Assembly (NCBI GenBank): GCA_964036275.1
Contig: OZ038434.1
Coordinates: forward strand, 22,123,879 to 22,187,878
Direction of reading: 5' to 3'
DNA: 64,000 nucleotides
Source of the DNA: Litoditis marina
Taxonomy: Eukaryota > Nematoda > Chromadorea > Rhabditida > Rhabditidae
Part shown: one piece after another, positions 1 to 13,100 of the stretch
Layout of the letters: each line of letters begins with the position of its first letter
How positions within the stretch are numbered: the stretch's first letter is position 1
Translations under genes and position numbers: made by a program
The notes under the pieces: generated by a model
What the model saw: only the letters and a program-made list of their open reading frames with translations
Told to the model about the DNA's origin: nothing
Database searches by the model: none

Positions 1-3000
1 TCCAGAGCATCAGTTCACTACAGTAATTCGTTAATGTTTGGACAACTCTATTTCACCCTTACGTGCGTGTACTGATCGACGTATCGCATCCGAAATCCGC
101 AGAAACCTCAAGACATCTCTATATTCTCAACACCACAAAGACAGAAAACTGAATAAAAGTATTGTTAGACAAGGTTCCAGAGCATCAGTTCACTACAGTA
201 ATTCGTTAATGCTTGGACAACTCTATTTCACTCTCACGTGCGTGTACTGATCGACGTATCGCATCCGAAATCCGCAGAAACCTCAAGACATCTCTATATT
301 CTCAACACCACAAAGACAGAAAACTGAATAAAAGTATTGTTAGACAAGGTTCCAGATTATCAGTTCACTACAGTAATTTGTTAATGTTTGGACAACTCTA
401 TTTCACTCTCACGTGCGTGTACTGATCGACGTATCGCATCCGAAATCCGCAGAAACCTCAAGACATCTTCATATTCTCAACACCACGAATACAGAAAACT
501 GAATAAAATTATTGTTAGAGAAGTTTCCAAAGCATCAGTTCACTACAGTAATTCGTTAATGTTTGGACAACTCTATTTCACCCTTACGTGCGTGTACTGA
601 TCGACGTATCGCATCCGAAATCCGCAGAAACCTCAAGACATCTTTATATTCTCAACACCACGAATACAGAAAACTGAATAAAATTATTGTTAGAGAAGTT
701 TCCAAAGCATCAGTTCACTACAGTAATTCGTTAATGTTTAGACAACTCTATTTCACCCTCACATGCGTGTACTGACCGACGTATCGCATCCGAAATCCGC
801 AGAAACCTCAAGACATCTTTATATTCTCAACACCACGAATACAGAAAACTGAATAAAATTATTGTTAGAGAAGTTTCCAGAGCATCAGTTCACTACAGTA
901 ATTCGTTAATGTTTGGACAACTCTATTTCACTCTCACGTGCGTGTACTGATCGACGTATCGCATCCGAAATCCGCAGAAACCTCAAGACACCTCTATATT
1001 CTCAACACCACACATACAGAAAACTGAACAAAAGTATTGTTAGAGAAGGTTCCAGAGCATCAGTTCACTACAGTAATTCGTTAATGTTTGGACAACTCTA
1101 TTTCACCCTTACGTGCGTGTACTGATCGACGTATCGCATCCGAAATCCGCAGAAACCTCAAGACATCTCTATATTCTCAACACCACAAAGACAGAAAACT
1201 GAATAAAAGTATTGTTAGACAAGGTTCCAGAGCATCAGTTCACTACAGTAATTCGTTAATGCTTGGACAACTCTATTTCACTCTCACGTGCGTGTACTGA
1301 TCGACGTATCGCATCCGAAATCCGCAGAAACCTCAAGACACCTCTATATTCTCAACACCACAAAGACAGAAAACTGAATAAAAGTATTGTTAGACAAGGT
1401 TCCAGAGCATCAGTTCACTACAGTAATTCGTTAATGTTTGGACAACTCTATTTCACCCTTACGTGCGTGTACTGATCGACGTATCGCATCCGAAATCCGC
1501 AGAAACCTCAAGACATCTCTATATTCTCAACACCACAAAGACAGAAAACTGAATAAAAGTATTGTTAGACAAGGTTCCAGAGCATCAGTTCACTACAGTA
1601 ATTCGTTAATGCTTGGACAATCTATTTCACTCTCACGTGCGTGTACTGATCGACGTATCGCATCCGAAATCCGCAGAAACCTCAAGACATCTCTATATTC
1701 TCAACACCACAAAGACAGAAAACTGAATAAAAGTATTGTTAGACAAGGTTCCAGATTATCAGTTCACTACAGTAATTTGTTAATGTTTGGACAACTCTAT
1801 TTCACTCTCACGTGCGTGTACTGATCGACGTATCGCATCCGAAATCCGCAGAAACCTCAAGACATCTTCATATTCTCAACACCACGAATACAGAAAACTG
1901 AATAAAATTATTGTTAGAGAAGTTTCCAAAGCATCAGTTCACTACAGTAATTCGTTAATGTTTGGACAACTCTATTTCACCCTTACGTGCGTGTACTGAT
2001 CGACGTATCGCATCCGAAATCCGCAGAAACCTCAAGACATCTTTATATTCTCAACACCACGAATACAGAAAACTGAATAAAATTATTGTTAGAGAAGTTT
2101 CCAAAGCATCAGTTCACTACAGTAATTCGTTAATGTTTAGACAACTCTATTTCACCCTCACATGCGTGTACTGACCGACGTATCGCATCCGAAATCCGCA
2201 GAAACCTCAAGACATCTTTATATTCTCAACACCACGAATACAGAAAACTGAATAAAATTATTGTTAGAGAAGTTTCCAGAGCATCAGTTCACTACAGTAA
2301 TTCGTTAATGTTTGGACAACTCTATTTCACTCTCACGTGCGTGTACTGATCGACGTATCGCATCCGAAATCCGCAGAAACCTCAAGACACCTCTATATTC
2401 TCAACACCACACATACAGAAAACTGAACAAAAGTATTGTTAGAGAAGGTTCCAGAGCATCAGTTCACTACAGTAATTCGTTCATGTTTAGACAACTCTAT
2501 TTCACCCTCACATGCGTGTACTGACCGACGTATCGCATCCGAAATCCGCAGAAACCTCAAGACATCTTTATATTCTCAACACCACGAATACAGAAAACTG
2601 AATAAAAGTATTGTTAGAGACGGTTCCAGAGCATCAGTTCACTACAGTAATTCGTTCATGTTTAGACAACTCCATTTCACCCTCACGTGCGTGTACTGAC
2701 CGACGTATCGCATCCGAAATCCGCAGAAACCTCAAGACATCTCTATATTCTCAACACCACAAAGACAGAAAACTGAATAAAAGTATTGTTAGACAAGGTT
2801 CCAGAGCATCAGTTCACTACAGTAATTCGTTAATGTTTGGACAACTCTATTTCACCCTTACGTGCGTGTACTGATCGACGTATCGCATCCGAAATCCGCA
2901 GAAACCTCAAGACATCTCTATATTCTCAACACCACAAAGACAGAAAACTGAATAAAAGTATTGTTAGACAAGGTTCCAGAGCATCAGTTCACTACAGTAA

Positions 3001-4230
3001 TTCGTTAATGCTTGGACAACTCTATTTCACTCTCACGTGCGTGTACTGATCGACGTATCGCATCCGAAATCCGCAGAAACCTCAAGACATCTCTATATTC
3101 TCAACACCACAAAGACAGAAAACTGAATAAAAGTATTGTTAGACAAGGTTCCAGATTATCAGTTCACTACAGTAATTCGTTAATGTTTGGACAACTCTAT
3201 TTCACTCTCACGTGCGTGTACTGATCGACGTATCGCATCCGAAATCCGCAGAAACCTCAAGACATCTTTATATTCTCAACACCACGAATACAGAAAACTG
3301 AATAAAATTATTGTTAGAGAAGTTTCCAAAGCATCAGTTCACTACACTAATTCGTTAATGTTTGGACAACTCTATTTCACTCTCACGTGCGTGTACTGAT
3401 CGACGTATCGCATCCGAAATCCGCAGAAACCTCAAGACACCTCTATATTCTCAACACCACGAATACAGAAAACTGAATAAAATTATTGTTAGAGAAGTTT
3501 CCAAAGCATCAGTTCACTACAGTAATTCGTTAATGTTTAGACAACTCTATTTCACCCTCACATGCGTGTACTGACCGACGTATCGCATCCGAAATCCGCA
3601 GAAACCTCAAGACATCTTTATATTCTCAACACCACGAATACAGAAAACTGAATAAAATTATTGTTAGAGAAGTTTCCAAAGCATCAGTTCACTACAGTAA
3701 TTCGTTCATGTTTGGACAACTCTTTTTCACCCTCACGTGCGTCTACTGAACGACGTATCGCATCCGAAATCCGCAGAAACCTCAAGACACCTCTATATTC
3801 TCAACACCACACATACAGAAAACTGAATAAAAGTATTGTTAGAGAAGGTTCCAGAGCATCAGTTCACTACAGTAATTCGTTCATGTTTAGACAACTCTAC
3901 TTCACCATCACATGCGTGTACTGACCGACGTATCGCATCCGAAATCCGCAGAAACCTCAAGACATCTTTATATTCTCAACACCACGAATACAGAAAACTG
4001 AATAAAATTATTGTTAGAGAGGTTTCCAAAGCATCAGTTCACTACAGTAATTCGTTCATGTTTGGACAACTCTTTTTCACCCTCACGTGCGTCTACTGAT
4101 CGACGTATCGCATCCGAAATCCGCAGAAACCTCAAGACACCTCTATATTCTCAACACCACACATACAGAAAACTGAATAAAAGTATTGTTAGAGAAGGTT
4201 CCAGAGCATCAGTTCACTACAGTAATTCGT
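1..4230 (+). repeat. Higher-order repeat in satellite A, 8-mer of about 1,400 bp
   Basis: Monomer variants recur in the same order with an offset of 1,400 (1,399 after the 1-bp loss near 1,620). The run of six variants over about 1-1,070 reappears over about 1,400-2,470, including the rare variants AGATTATCAGTTC (about 353 and 1,752), ACATCTTCATATTC and AGTTTCCAAAGC. The first two monomers of the series recur again from about 2,800. After about 2,470 the second copy departs into TTCATGTTTAGAC-type monomers, so the 8-mer is partial and was overwritten by other exchanges. From about 3,660 to 4,360 a local two-monomer alternation of about 350 bp is visible (AGTTTCCAAAGC type and AGGTTCCAGAGC type). 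Confidence 0.8.
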
Positions 4231-4934
4231 TCATGTTTAGACAACTCTATTTCACCATCACATGCGTGTACTGACCGACGTATCGCATCCGAAATCCGCA
4301 GAAACCTCAAGACATCTTTATATTCTCAACACCACGAATACAGAAAACTGAATAAAATTATTGTTAGAGAAGTTTCCAAAGCATCAGTTCACTACAGTAA
4401 TTTTTTCATGTTTAGGCAACTCTGTTTTACTCTCACGTGCGTGTACTGACCAACGTATCGCATCCGAAATCCGCAGAAAACTCAAGACATCTTTATATTC
4501 TCAACACCACAAATACAGAAAACTGAATAAAAGTATTGTTAGAGAAGGCTCCAGAGCATCAGTTCACTACAGTAATTCGTTCATGTTTAGACAACTCTAT
4601 TTCACCCACACGTGCGTGTACTGATCGACGTATCGCATCCAAAATCCGCAGAAACCTCAAGACATCTCTATATTCTCAACTCCACAAAGACCGAAAACTG
4701 AATAAAAGTATTGTTAGAGAAGGTTCCAGAGCATCAGTTAACTACAGTAATTCGTTCATGTTTAGACAACTCTATTTCACCCTCACGTGCGTGTACTGAC
4801 TGACGTTTCGCATCCGAAATGCGCAGAAACCCTAAGACATCTTTATATTCTCAACACACGAATACAGAAAACTGAATAAACGTATTGTTAGAGAAGGTTC
4901 CAGAGCATCAGTTCACTACAGTAATTTGTTCATG
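1..4934 (+). repeat. Satellite A array, forward block (175-bp monomer, about 28 copies)
   Basis: A head-to-tail tandem array of a 175-bp monomer starts mid-monomer at base 1. The period shows in recurrence of the same segment (for example ATGTTTGGACAACTC) near 36, 386, 561, 911 and 1,086. Each monomer carries landmarks TCAGTTCACTACAGTAAT, CACGTGCGTGTACTGA, CGACGTATCGCATCCGAAAT and ACTGAATAAAA. Most monomers here differ by a few substitutions. One monomer near 1,620 lacks a single base (ACAATCTATT instead of ACAACTCTATT, aligned with one base lost), which shifts later phase by one. Because 175 is not a multiple of three, any open frame closes within about 1.5 monomers, so the 70-128 codon frames here are not genes. 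The repeat family is seen directly. A heterochromatic location is inferred. Confidence 0.97.
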
Positions 4935-4942
4935 ATGTTCTG
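4926..4942. other. Satellite A inversion junction 1 (tail-to-tail switch)
   Basis: The forward monomer text GTAATTTGTTCATG changes at once into reverse-orientation text GATGTTCTGGAACC. The bases CATGATG straddle the switch, so the two sides share only about 1-3 bases. To the left every monomer reads forward and to the right every monomer reads reverse until 40,213. The same junction, with the same truncated monomer phases on both sides, is present at about 41,804. Confidence 0.9.
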
Positions 4943-7900
4943 GAACCTTCTCTAACAATACTTTTATTCAGTTTTCTGTATGTGTGGTGTTGAGAATATA
5001 GAGATGTCTTGAGGTTTCTGCGGATTTCGGATGCGATACGTCGGTCAGTACACGCACGCGAGGGTGAAATAGAGTTTTCTAAACATGAACGAATTACTGT
5101 AGTGAACTGATGCTCTGGAACCTTCTCTAACAATACTTTTATTCAGTTTTCTGTATTTGTGGTGTTGAGAATATAGAGATGTCTTGAGGTTTCTGCGGAT
5201 TTCGGATGCGATACGTCGGTCAGTACACGCACGCGAGGGTGAAATAGAGTTTTCTAAACATGAACGAATTACTGTAGTGAACTGATGCTCTGGAACCTTC
5301 TCTAACAATACTTTTATTCAGTTTTCTGTATTTGTGGTGTTGAGAATATAGAGATGTCTTGAGGTTTCTGCGGAGTTCGGATGCGATACGTCGGTCAGTA
5401 CACGCACGCGAGGGTGAAATAGAGTTTTCTAAACATGAACGAATTACTGTAGTGAACTGATGCTCTGGAACCTTCTCTAACAATACTTTTATTCAGTTTT
5501 CTGTATTTGAGGTGTTGAGAATATAGAGATGTCTTGAGGTTTCTGCGAAGTTCGGATGCGATTCGTCGGTCAGTACACGCACGTGAGGGTGAAATAGAGT
5601 TGTCTAAACATGAACGAATTACTGTAGTGAACTGATGATCTGGAACCTTCTCTAACAATACTTTTATTCAGTTTGCTGTATTTGTGGTGTTGAGAATATA
5701 AAGATGTCTTGAGGTTTCTGCGGATTTCGGATGCGATTCGTCGGTCAGTACACGCACGCGAGGGTGAAATAGAGTTTTCTAAACATGAACGAATTACTGT
5801 AGTGAACTGATGCTCTGGAACCTTCTCTAACAATACGTTTATTCAGTTTTCTGTATTCGTGTGTTGAGAATATAAAGATGTCTTGAGGTTTCTGCGCATT
5901 TCGGATGCGAAACGTCAGTCAGTACACGCACGTGAGAGTGAAATAGAGTTGTCTAAACATGAACGAATTACTGTAGTTAACTGATGCTCTGGAACCTTCT
6001 CTAACAATACTTTTATTCAGTTTTCGGTCTTTGTGGAGTTGAAAATATAGAGATGTCTTGAGGTTTCTGCGGATTTTGGATGCGATACGTCGGTCAGTAC
6101 ACGCACGTGTGGGTGAAATAGAGTTGTCTAAACATGAACGAATTGCTGTAGTGAACTGATGCTCTGGAACCTTCTCTAACAATACTTTTATTCAGTTTGC
6201 TGTATTTGTGGTGTTGAGAATATAAAGATGTCTTGAGGTTTCTGCGGATTTCGGATGCGATTCGTCGGTCAGTACACGCACGCGAGGGTGAAATAGAGTT
6301 TTCTAAACATGAACGAATTACTGTAGTGAACTGATGCTCTGGAACCTTCTCTAACAATACTTTTATTCAGTTTTCTGTATTTGTGGTGTTGAGAATATAG
6401 AGATGTCTTGAGGTTTCTGCGGATTTCGGATGCGATACGTCGGTCAGTACACGCACGCGAGGGTGAAATAGAGTTTTCTAAACATGAACGAATTACTGTA
6501 GTGAACTGATGCTCTGGAACCTTCTCTAACAATACTTTTATTCAGTTTTCTGTATTTGTGGTGTTGAGAATATAGAGATGTCTTGAGGTTTCTGCGGAGT
6601 TCGGATGCGATACGTCGGTCAGTACACGCACGCGAGGGTGAAATAGAGTTGTCTTAACATGAACAAATTACTGTAGTGAACTGATGCTCTGGAACCTTCT
6701 CTAACAATACTTTTATTCAGTTTTCTGTATTTGAGGTGTTGAGAATATAGAGATGTCTTGAGGTTTCTGCGAAGTTCGGATGCGATTCGTCGGTCAGTAC
6801 ACGCACGTGAGGGTGAAATAGAGTTGTCTAAACATGAACGAATTACTGTAGTGAACTGATGATCTGGAACCTTGTCTACCAATACTTTTATTCAGTTTTC
6901 TGTATTTGTGGTAATGAGAAGATAACGATGTCGTGAGGTTTCTGCGGATTTCGGATGCGATACGTCGGTCAGTACACGCACGTGAGGGTGAAATAGAGTT
7001 GTCTAAACATGAACGAATTACTGTAGTGAACTGATGCTCTGGAACCTTCTCTAACAATACTTTTATTCAGTTTTCTGTATTTGTGGTGTTGAGAATATAG
7101 AGATGTCTTGAGGTTTCTGCGGATTTCGGATGCGATACGTCGGTCAGTACACGCACGCGAGGGTGAAATAGAGTTTTCTAAACATGAACGAATTACTGTA
7201 GTGAACTGATGCTCTGGAACCTTCTCTAACAATACTTTTATTCAGTTTTCTGTATTTGTGGTGTTGAGAATATAGAGATGTCTTGAGGTTTCTGCGGAGT
7301 TCGGATGCGATACGTCGGTCAGTACACGCACGCGAGGGTGAAATAGAGTTGTCTTAACATGAACAAATTACTGTAGTGAACTGATGATCTGGAACCTTAT
7401 CTAACAATACTTTCATTCAGTTTGCTGTATTTGTGGTGTCGAGAATATAAAGATGTCTTGAGGTTTCTGCGGATTTCGGATGCGATACGTCGGTCAGTAC
7501 ACGCACGCGAGGGTGAAATAGAGTTGTCTAGACATGAACGAATCACTGTAGTGAACTGATGCTCTGGAACCTTCTCTAACAATACTTTTATTCAGTTTTC
7601 TGTAATTGTGGTGTTGAGAATATAGAGTTGTCTTGAGGTTTCTGCGGATTTCGGATGCGATACGTCGGTCAGTACACGCACGTGAGGGTGAAATAGAGTT
7701 GTCTAAACATGAACGAATTACTGTAGTGAACTGAGGATCTGGAACCTTGTCTAACAATACTTTTATTCAGTTTTCTGTATTTGTGGTAATGAGAAGATAA
7801 AGATGTCGTGAGGTTTCTGCGGATTTCGGATGCGATACGTCGGTCAGTACACGCACGTGAGGGTGAAATAGAGTTGTCTAAACATGAACGAATTACTGTA

Positions 7901-10197
7901 GTAAACTGATGATCTGGAACCTTGTCTAACAACACTTTTATTCAGTTTTCTGTATTTGTGGTGATGAGAAGATAAAGATGTCGTGAGGTTTCTACGGTGT
8001 TCGGATGCGATACGTCGGTCAGTACACGCACGTGAGGGTGAAATGGAGTTTTCTAAACATGAACGATTTACTGTAGTGAACTTATGCTCTGGAACCTTCT
8101 CTAACAATACTTTTATTCAGTTTTCTGTATGTGTGGTGTTGAGAATATAGAGATGTCTCGAGGTTTCTGCGGATTTCGGATGCGATACGTCGGTCAGTAC
8201 ACGCACGTGAGGGTGAAATAGAGTTGTCTAAACATGAACGAATTACTGTAGTGAACTGATGATCTGGAACCTTGTCTAACAATACTTTTATTCAGTTTTC
8301 TGTATTTGTGGTAATGAGAAGATAAAGATGTCGTGAGGTTTCTGCGGATTTCGGATGCGATACGTCGGTCAGTACACGCACGTGAGGGTGAAATAGAGTT
8401 GTCTAAACATAAACGAATTACTGTAGTGAACTGATGATCTGGAACCTTGTCTAACAATACTTTTATTCAGTTTTCTGTATTTGTGGTGATGAGAAGATAA
8501 AGATGTCGTGAGGTTTCTACGGTGTTCGGATGCGATACGTCGGTCAGTACACGCACGTGAGGGTGAAATAGAGTTCTAAACATGAACGAATTACTGTAGT
8601 GAACTTATGCTCTGGAACCTTGTCTAACAATACTTTTATTCAGTTTTCTGTATGTGTGGTGTTGAGAATATAGAGATGTCTTGAGGTTTCTGCGGATTTC
8701 GGATGCGATACGTCGATCAGTACACGCACGTGAGGGTGAAATAGAGTTGTCCAAACATGAACGAATTACTGTAGTGAACTGATGATCTGGAACCTTGTCT
8801 AACAATACTTTTATTCAGTTTTCTGTATTTGTGGTGTTGAGAATATAGAGATGTCTTGAGTTTTTTGCGGATTTCGGGTGCGATACGTCGTTCAGTACAC
8901 GCACGTGAGGGTGAAATGGAGTTGTCTGAACATGAACGAATTACTGTAGTGAACTCATGCTCTGGAACCTTCTCTAACAATACTTTTATTCAGTTTTCTG
9001 TATGTGTGGTGTTGAGAATATAGAGATGTCTTGAGGTTTCTGCGGATTTCGGATGCGATACGTCGATCAGTACACGCACGTGAGGGTGAAATAAAGTTGT
9101 CTAAACATGAACGAATTATTGTAGTGAACTGATGATCTGGAACCTTGTCTAACAATACTTTTATTCAGTTTTCTGTATTTGTGGTGTTAAGAATATAGAG
9201 ATGTCTTGAGGTTTCTGCGAAATTCGGATGCGATACGTCAGTCAGTACACGCACGTGAGAGTGAAATAGAGTTGTCTAAACATGAACGAATTACTGTAGT
9301 GAACTGATGCTCTGGAACCTTCTCTAACAATACTTTTATTCAGTTTTCTGTATTTGTGGTGTTGAGAATATAGAGATGTCTTGAGGTTTCTGCGAATTTC
9401 GGATGCGATACGTCGGTCAGTACACGCACGTGAGGGTGAAATAGAGTTGTCTAAACATGAACGAATTACTGTAGTTAACTGATGCTCTGGAACCTTCTCT
9501 AACAATACTTTTATTCAGTTTTCGGTCTTTGTGGAGTTGAAAATATAGAGATGTCTTGAGGTTTCTGCGGATTTTGGATGCGATACGTCGGTCAGTACAC
9601 GCACGTGTGGGTGAAATAGAGTTGTCTAAACATGAACGAATTACTGTAGTGAACTGATGCTCTGGAACCTTCTCTAACAATACTTTTATTCAGTTTGCTG
9701 TATTTGTGGTGTTGAGAATATAAAGATGTCTTGAGGTTTCTGCGGATTTCGGATGCGATTCGTCGGTCAGTACACGCACGCGAGGGTGAAATAGAGTTTT
9801 CTAAACATGAACGAATTACTGTAGTGAACTGATGCTCTGGAACCTTCTCTAACAATACTTTTATTCAGTTTTCTGTATTTGTGGTGTTGAGAATATAGAG
9901 ATGTCTTGAGGTTTCTGCGAAGTTCGGATGCGATACGTCGGTCAGTACACGCACGTGAGGGTAAAATAGAGTTGTCTTAACATGAACGAATTACTGTAGT
10001 GAACTGATGCTCTGGAACCTTCTCTAACAATACTTCTGTTCAGTTTTCTGTATTTGTGGTGTTGAGAATATAGAGATGTCGTGAGGTTTCTGCGGATTTC
10101 GGATGCGATACGTCGGTCAGTACACGCACGTGAGGGTGAAATGGAGTTGTCTAAACATGAACGAATTACTGTAGTGAACTGATGCTCTGGAATCTTC
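4935..10197 (-). repeat. Satellite A array, reverse block, mosaic section 1
   Basis: The same 175-bp monomer lies here in reverse orientation (landmarks GAACTGATGCTCTGGAACC, CAATACTTTTATTCAG, GATGCGATACGTCGGTCAG). About 30 monomers of mixed variants occur: CACGCGAGG or CACGTGAGG, GTTGTCT or GTTTTCT, GGTGTTGAGAATATAGAG or GGTAATGAGAAGATAAAG. Segments were copied elsewhere: 5,940-7,386 matches 11,361-12,807 (offset 5,421), 7,635-9,134 matches 13,931-15,430 (offset 6,296), and 8,275-9,919 matches 10,198-11,842 (offset 1,923). The first ten monomers include a reverse copy of the last forward monomers before the inversion. No gene is seen. Confidence 0.96.
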
Positions 10198-13100
10198 TCT
10201 AACAATACTTTTATTCAGTTTTCTGTATTTGTGGTAATGAGAAGATAAAGATGTCGTGAGGTTTCTGCGGATTTCGGATGCGATACGTCGGTCAGTACAC
10301 GCACGTGAGGGTGAAATAGAGTTGTCTAAACATAAACGAATTACTGTAGTGAACTGATGATCTGGAACCTTGTCTAACAATACTTTTATTCAGTTTTCTG
10401 TATTTGTGGTGATGAGAAGATAAAGATGTCGTGAGGTTTCTACGGTGTTCGGATGCGATACGTCGGTCAGTACACGCACGTGAGGGTGAAATAGAGTTCT
10501 AAACATGAACGAATTACTGTAGTGAACTTATGCTCTGGAACCTTGTCTAACAATACTTTTATTCAGTTTTCTGTATGTGTGGTGTTGAGAATATAGAGAT
10601 GTCTTGAGGTTTCTGCGGATTTCGGATGCGATACGTCGATCAGTACACGCACGTGAGGGTGAAATAGAGTTGTCCAAACATGAACGAATTACTGTAGTGA
10701 ACTGATGATCTGGAACCTTGTCTAACAATACTTTTATTCAGTTTTCTGTATTTGTGGTGTTGAGAATATAGAGATGTCTTGAGTTTTTTGCGGATTTCGG
10801 GTGCGATACGTCGTTCAGTACACGCACGTGAGGGTGAAATGGAGTTGTCTGAACATGAACGAATTACTGTAGTGAACTCATGCTCTGGAACCTTCTCTAA
10901 CAATACTTTTATTCAGTTTTCTGTATGTGTGGTGTTGAGAATATAGAGATGTCTTGAGGTTTCTGCGGATTTCGGATGCGATACGTCGATCAGTACACGC
11001 ACGTGAGGGTGAAATAAAGTTGTCTAAACATGAACGAATTATTGTAGTGAACTGATGATCTGGAACCTTGTCTAACAATACTTTTATTCAGTTTTCTGTA
11101 TTTGTGGTGTTAAGAATATAGAGATGTCTTGAGGTTTCTGCGAAATTCGGATGCGATACGTCAGTCAGTACACGCACGTGAGAGTGAAATAGAGTTGTCT
11201 AAACATGAACGAATTACTGTAGTGAACTGATGCTCTGGAACCTTCTCTAACAATACTTTTATTCAGTTTTCTGTATTTGTGGTGTTGAGAATATAGAGAT
11301 GTCTTGAGGTTTCTGCGAATTTCGGATGCGATACGTCGGTCAGTACACGCACGTGAGGGTGAAATAGAGTTGTCTAAACATGAACGAATTACTGTAGTTA
11401 ACTGATGCTCTGGAACCTTCTCTAACAATACTTTTATTCAGTTTTCGGTCTTTGTGGAGTTGAAAATATAGAGATGTCTTGAGGTTTCTGCGGATTTTGG
11501 ATGCGATACGTCGGTCAGTACACGCACGTGTGGGTGAAATAGAGTTGTCTAAACATGAACGAATTACTGTAGTGAACTGATGCTCTGGAACCTTCTCTAA
11601 CAATACTTTTATTCAGTTTGCTGTATTTGTGGTGTTGAGAATATAAAGATGTCTTGAGGTTTCTGCGGATTTCGGATGCGATTCGTCGGTCAGTACACGC
11701 ACGCGAGGGTGAAATAGAGTTTTCTAAACATGAACGAATTACTGTAGTGAACTGATGCTCTGGAACCTTCTCTAACAATACTTTTATTCAGTTTTCTGTA
11801 TTTGTGGTGTTGAGAATATAGAGATGTCTTGAGGTTTCTGCGGATTTCGGATGCGATACGTCGGTCAGTACACGCACGCGAGGGTGAAATAGAGTTTTCT
11901 AAACATGAACGAATTACTGTAGTGAACTGATGCTCTGGAACCTTCTCTAACAATACTTTTATTCAGTTTTCTGTATTTGTGGTGTTGAGAATATAGAGAT
12001 GTCTTGAGGTTTCTGCGGAGTTCGGATGCGATACGTCGGTCAGTACACGCACGCGAGGGTGAAATAGAGTTGTCTTAACATGAACAAATTACTGTAGTGA
12101 ACTGATGCTCTGGAACCTTCTCTAACAATACTTTTATTCAGTTTTCTGTATTTGAGGTGTTGAGAATATAGAGATGTCTTGAGGTTTCTGCGAAGTTCGG
12201 ATGCGATTCGTCGGTCAGTACACGCACGTGAGGGTGAAATAGAGTTGTCTAAACATGAACGAATTACTGTAGTGAACTGATGATCTGGAACCTTGTCTAC
12301 CAATACTTTTATTCAGTTTTCTGTATTTGTGGTAATGAGAAGATAACGATGTCGTGAGGTTTCTGCGGATTTCGGATGCGATACGTCGGTCAGTACACGC
12401 ACGTGAGGGTGAAATAGAGTTGTCTAAACATGAACGAATTACTGTAGTGAACTGATGCTCTGGAACCTTCTCTAACAATACTTTTATTCAGTTTTCTGTA
12501 TTTGTGGTGTTGAGAATATAGAGATGTCTTGAGGTTTCTGCGGATTTCGGATGCGATACGTCGGTCAGTACACGCACGCGAGGGTGAAATAGAGTTTTCT
12601 AAACATGAACGAATTACTGTAGTGAACTGATGCTCTGGAACCTTCTCTAACAATACTTTTATTCAGTTTTCTGTATTTGTGGTGTTGAGAATATAGAGAT
12701 GTCTTGAGGTTTCTGCGGAGTTCGGATGCGATACGTCGGTCAGTACACGCACGCGAGGGTGAAATAGAGTTGTCTTAACATGAACAAATTACTGTAGTGA
12801 ACTGATGCTCTGGAACCTTCTCTAACAATACTTTTATTCAGTTTTCTGTATTTGAGGTGTTGAGAATATAGAGATGTCTTGAGGTTTCTGCGAAGTTCGG
12901 ATGCGATTCGTCGGTCAGTACACGCACGTGAGGGTGAAATAGAGTTGTCTAAACATGAACGAATTACTGTAGTGAACTGATGATCTGGAACCTTGTCTAC
13001 CAATACTTTTATTCAGTTTTCTGTATTTGTGGTAATGAGAAGATAACGATGTCGTGAGGTTTCTGCGGATTTCGGATGCGATACGTCGGTCAGTACACGC

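Noticed and set aside
1..4934. CRISPR array
   Set aside because: The tandem units abut without unique spacers and the monomer is 175 bp, so the architecture is satellite DNA.
6950..6970. CENP-B box in satellite A near GATTTCGGATGCGATACG
   Set aside because: The consensus needs TTCG, four bases, A, two bases, CGGG. Here the A and the CGGG positions do not match.
8230..8290. Hammerhead ribozyme core in satellite A (CTGATGA in many reverse monomers)
   Set aside because: The required GAAA partner and a stem II between them are missing; the text after CTGATGA is TCTGGAACC, and many monomers read CTGATGC. The forward-strand CTGACCGA with CGAAAT also fails the conserved core.
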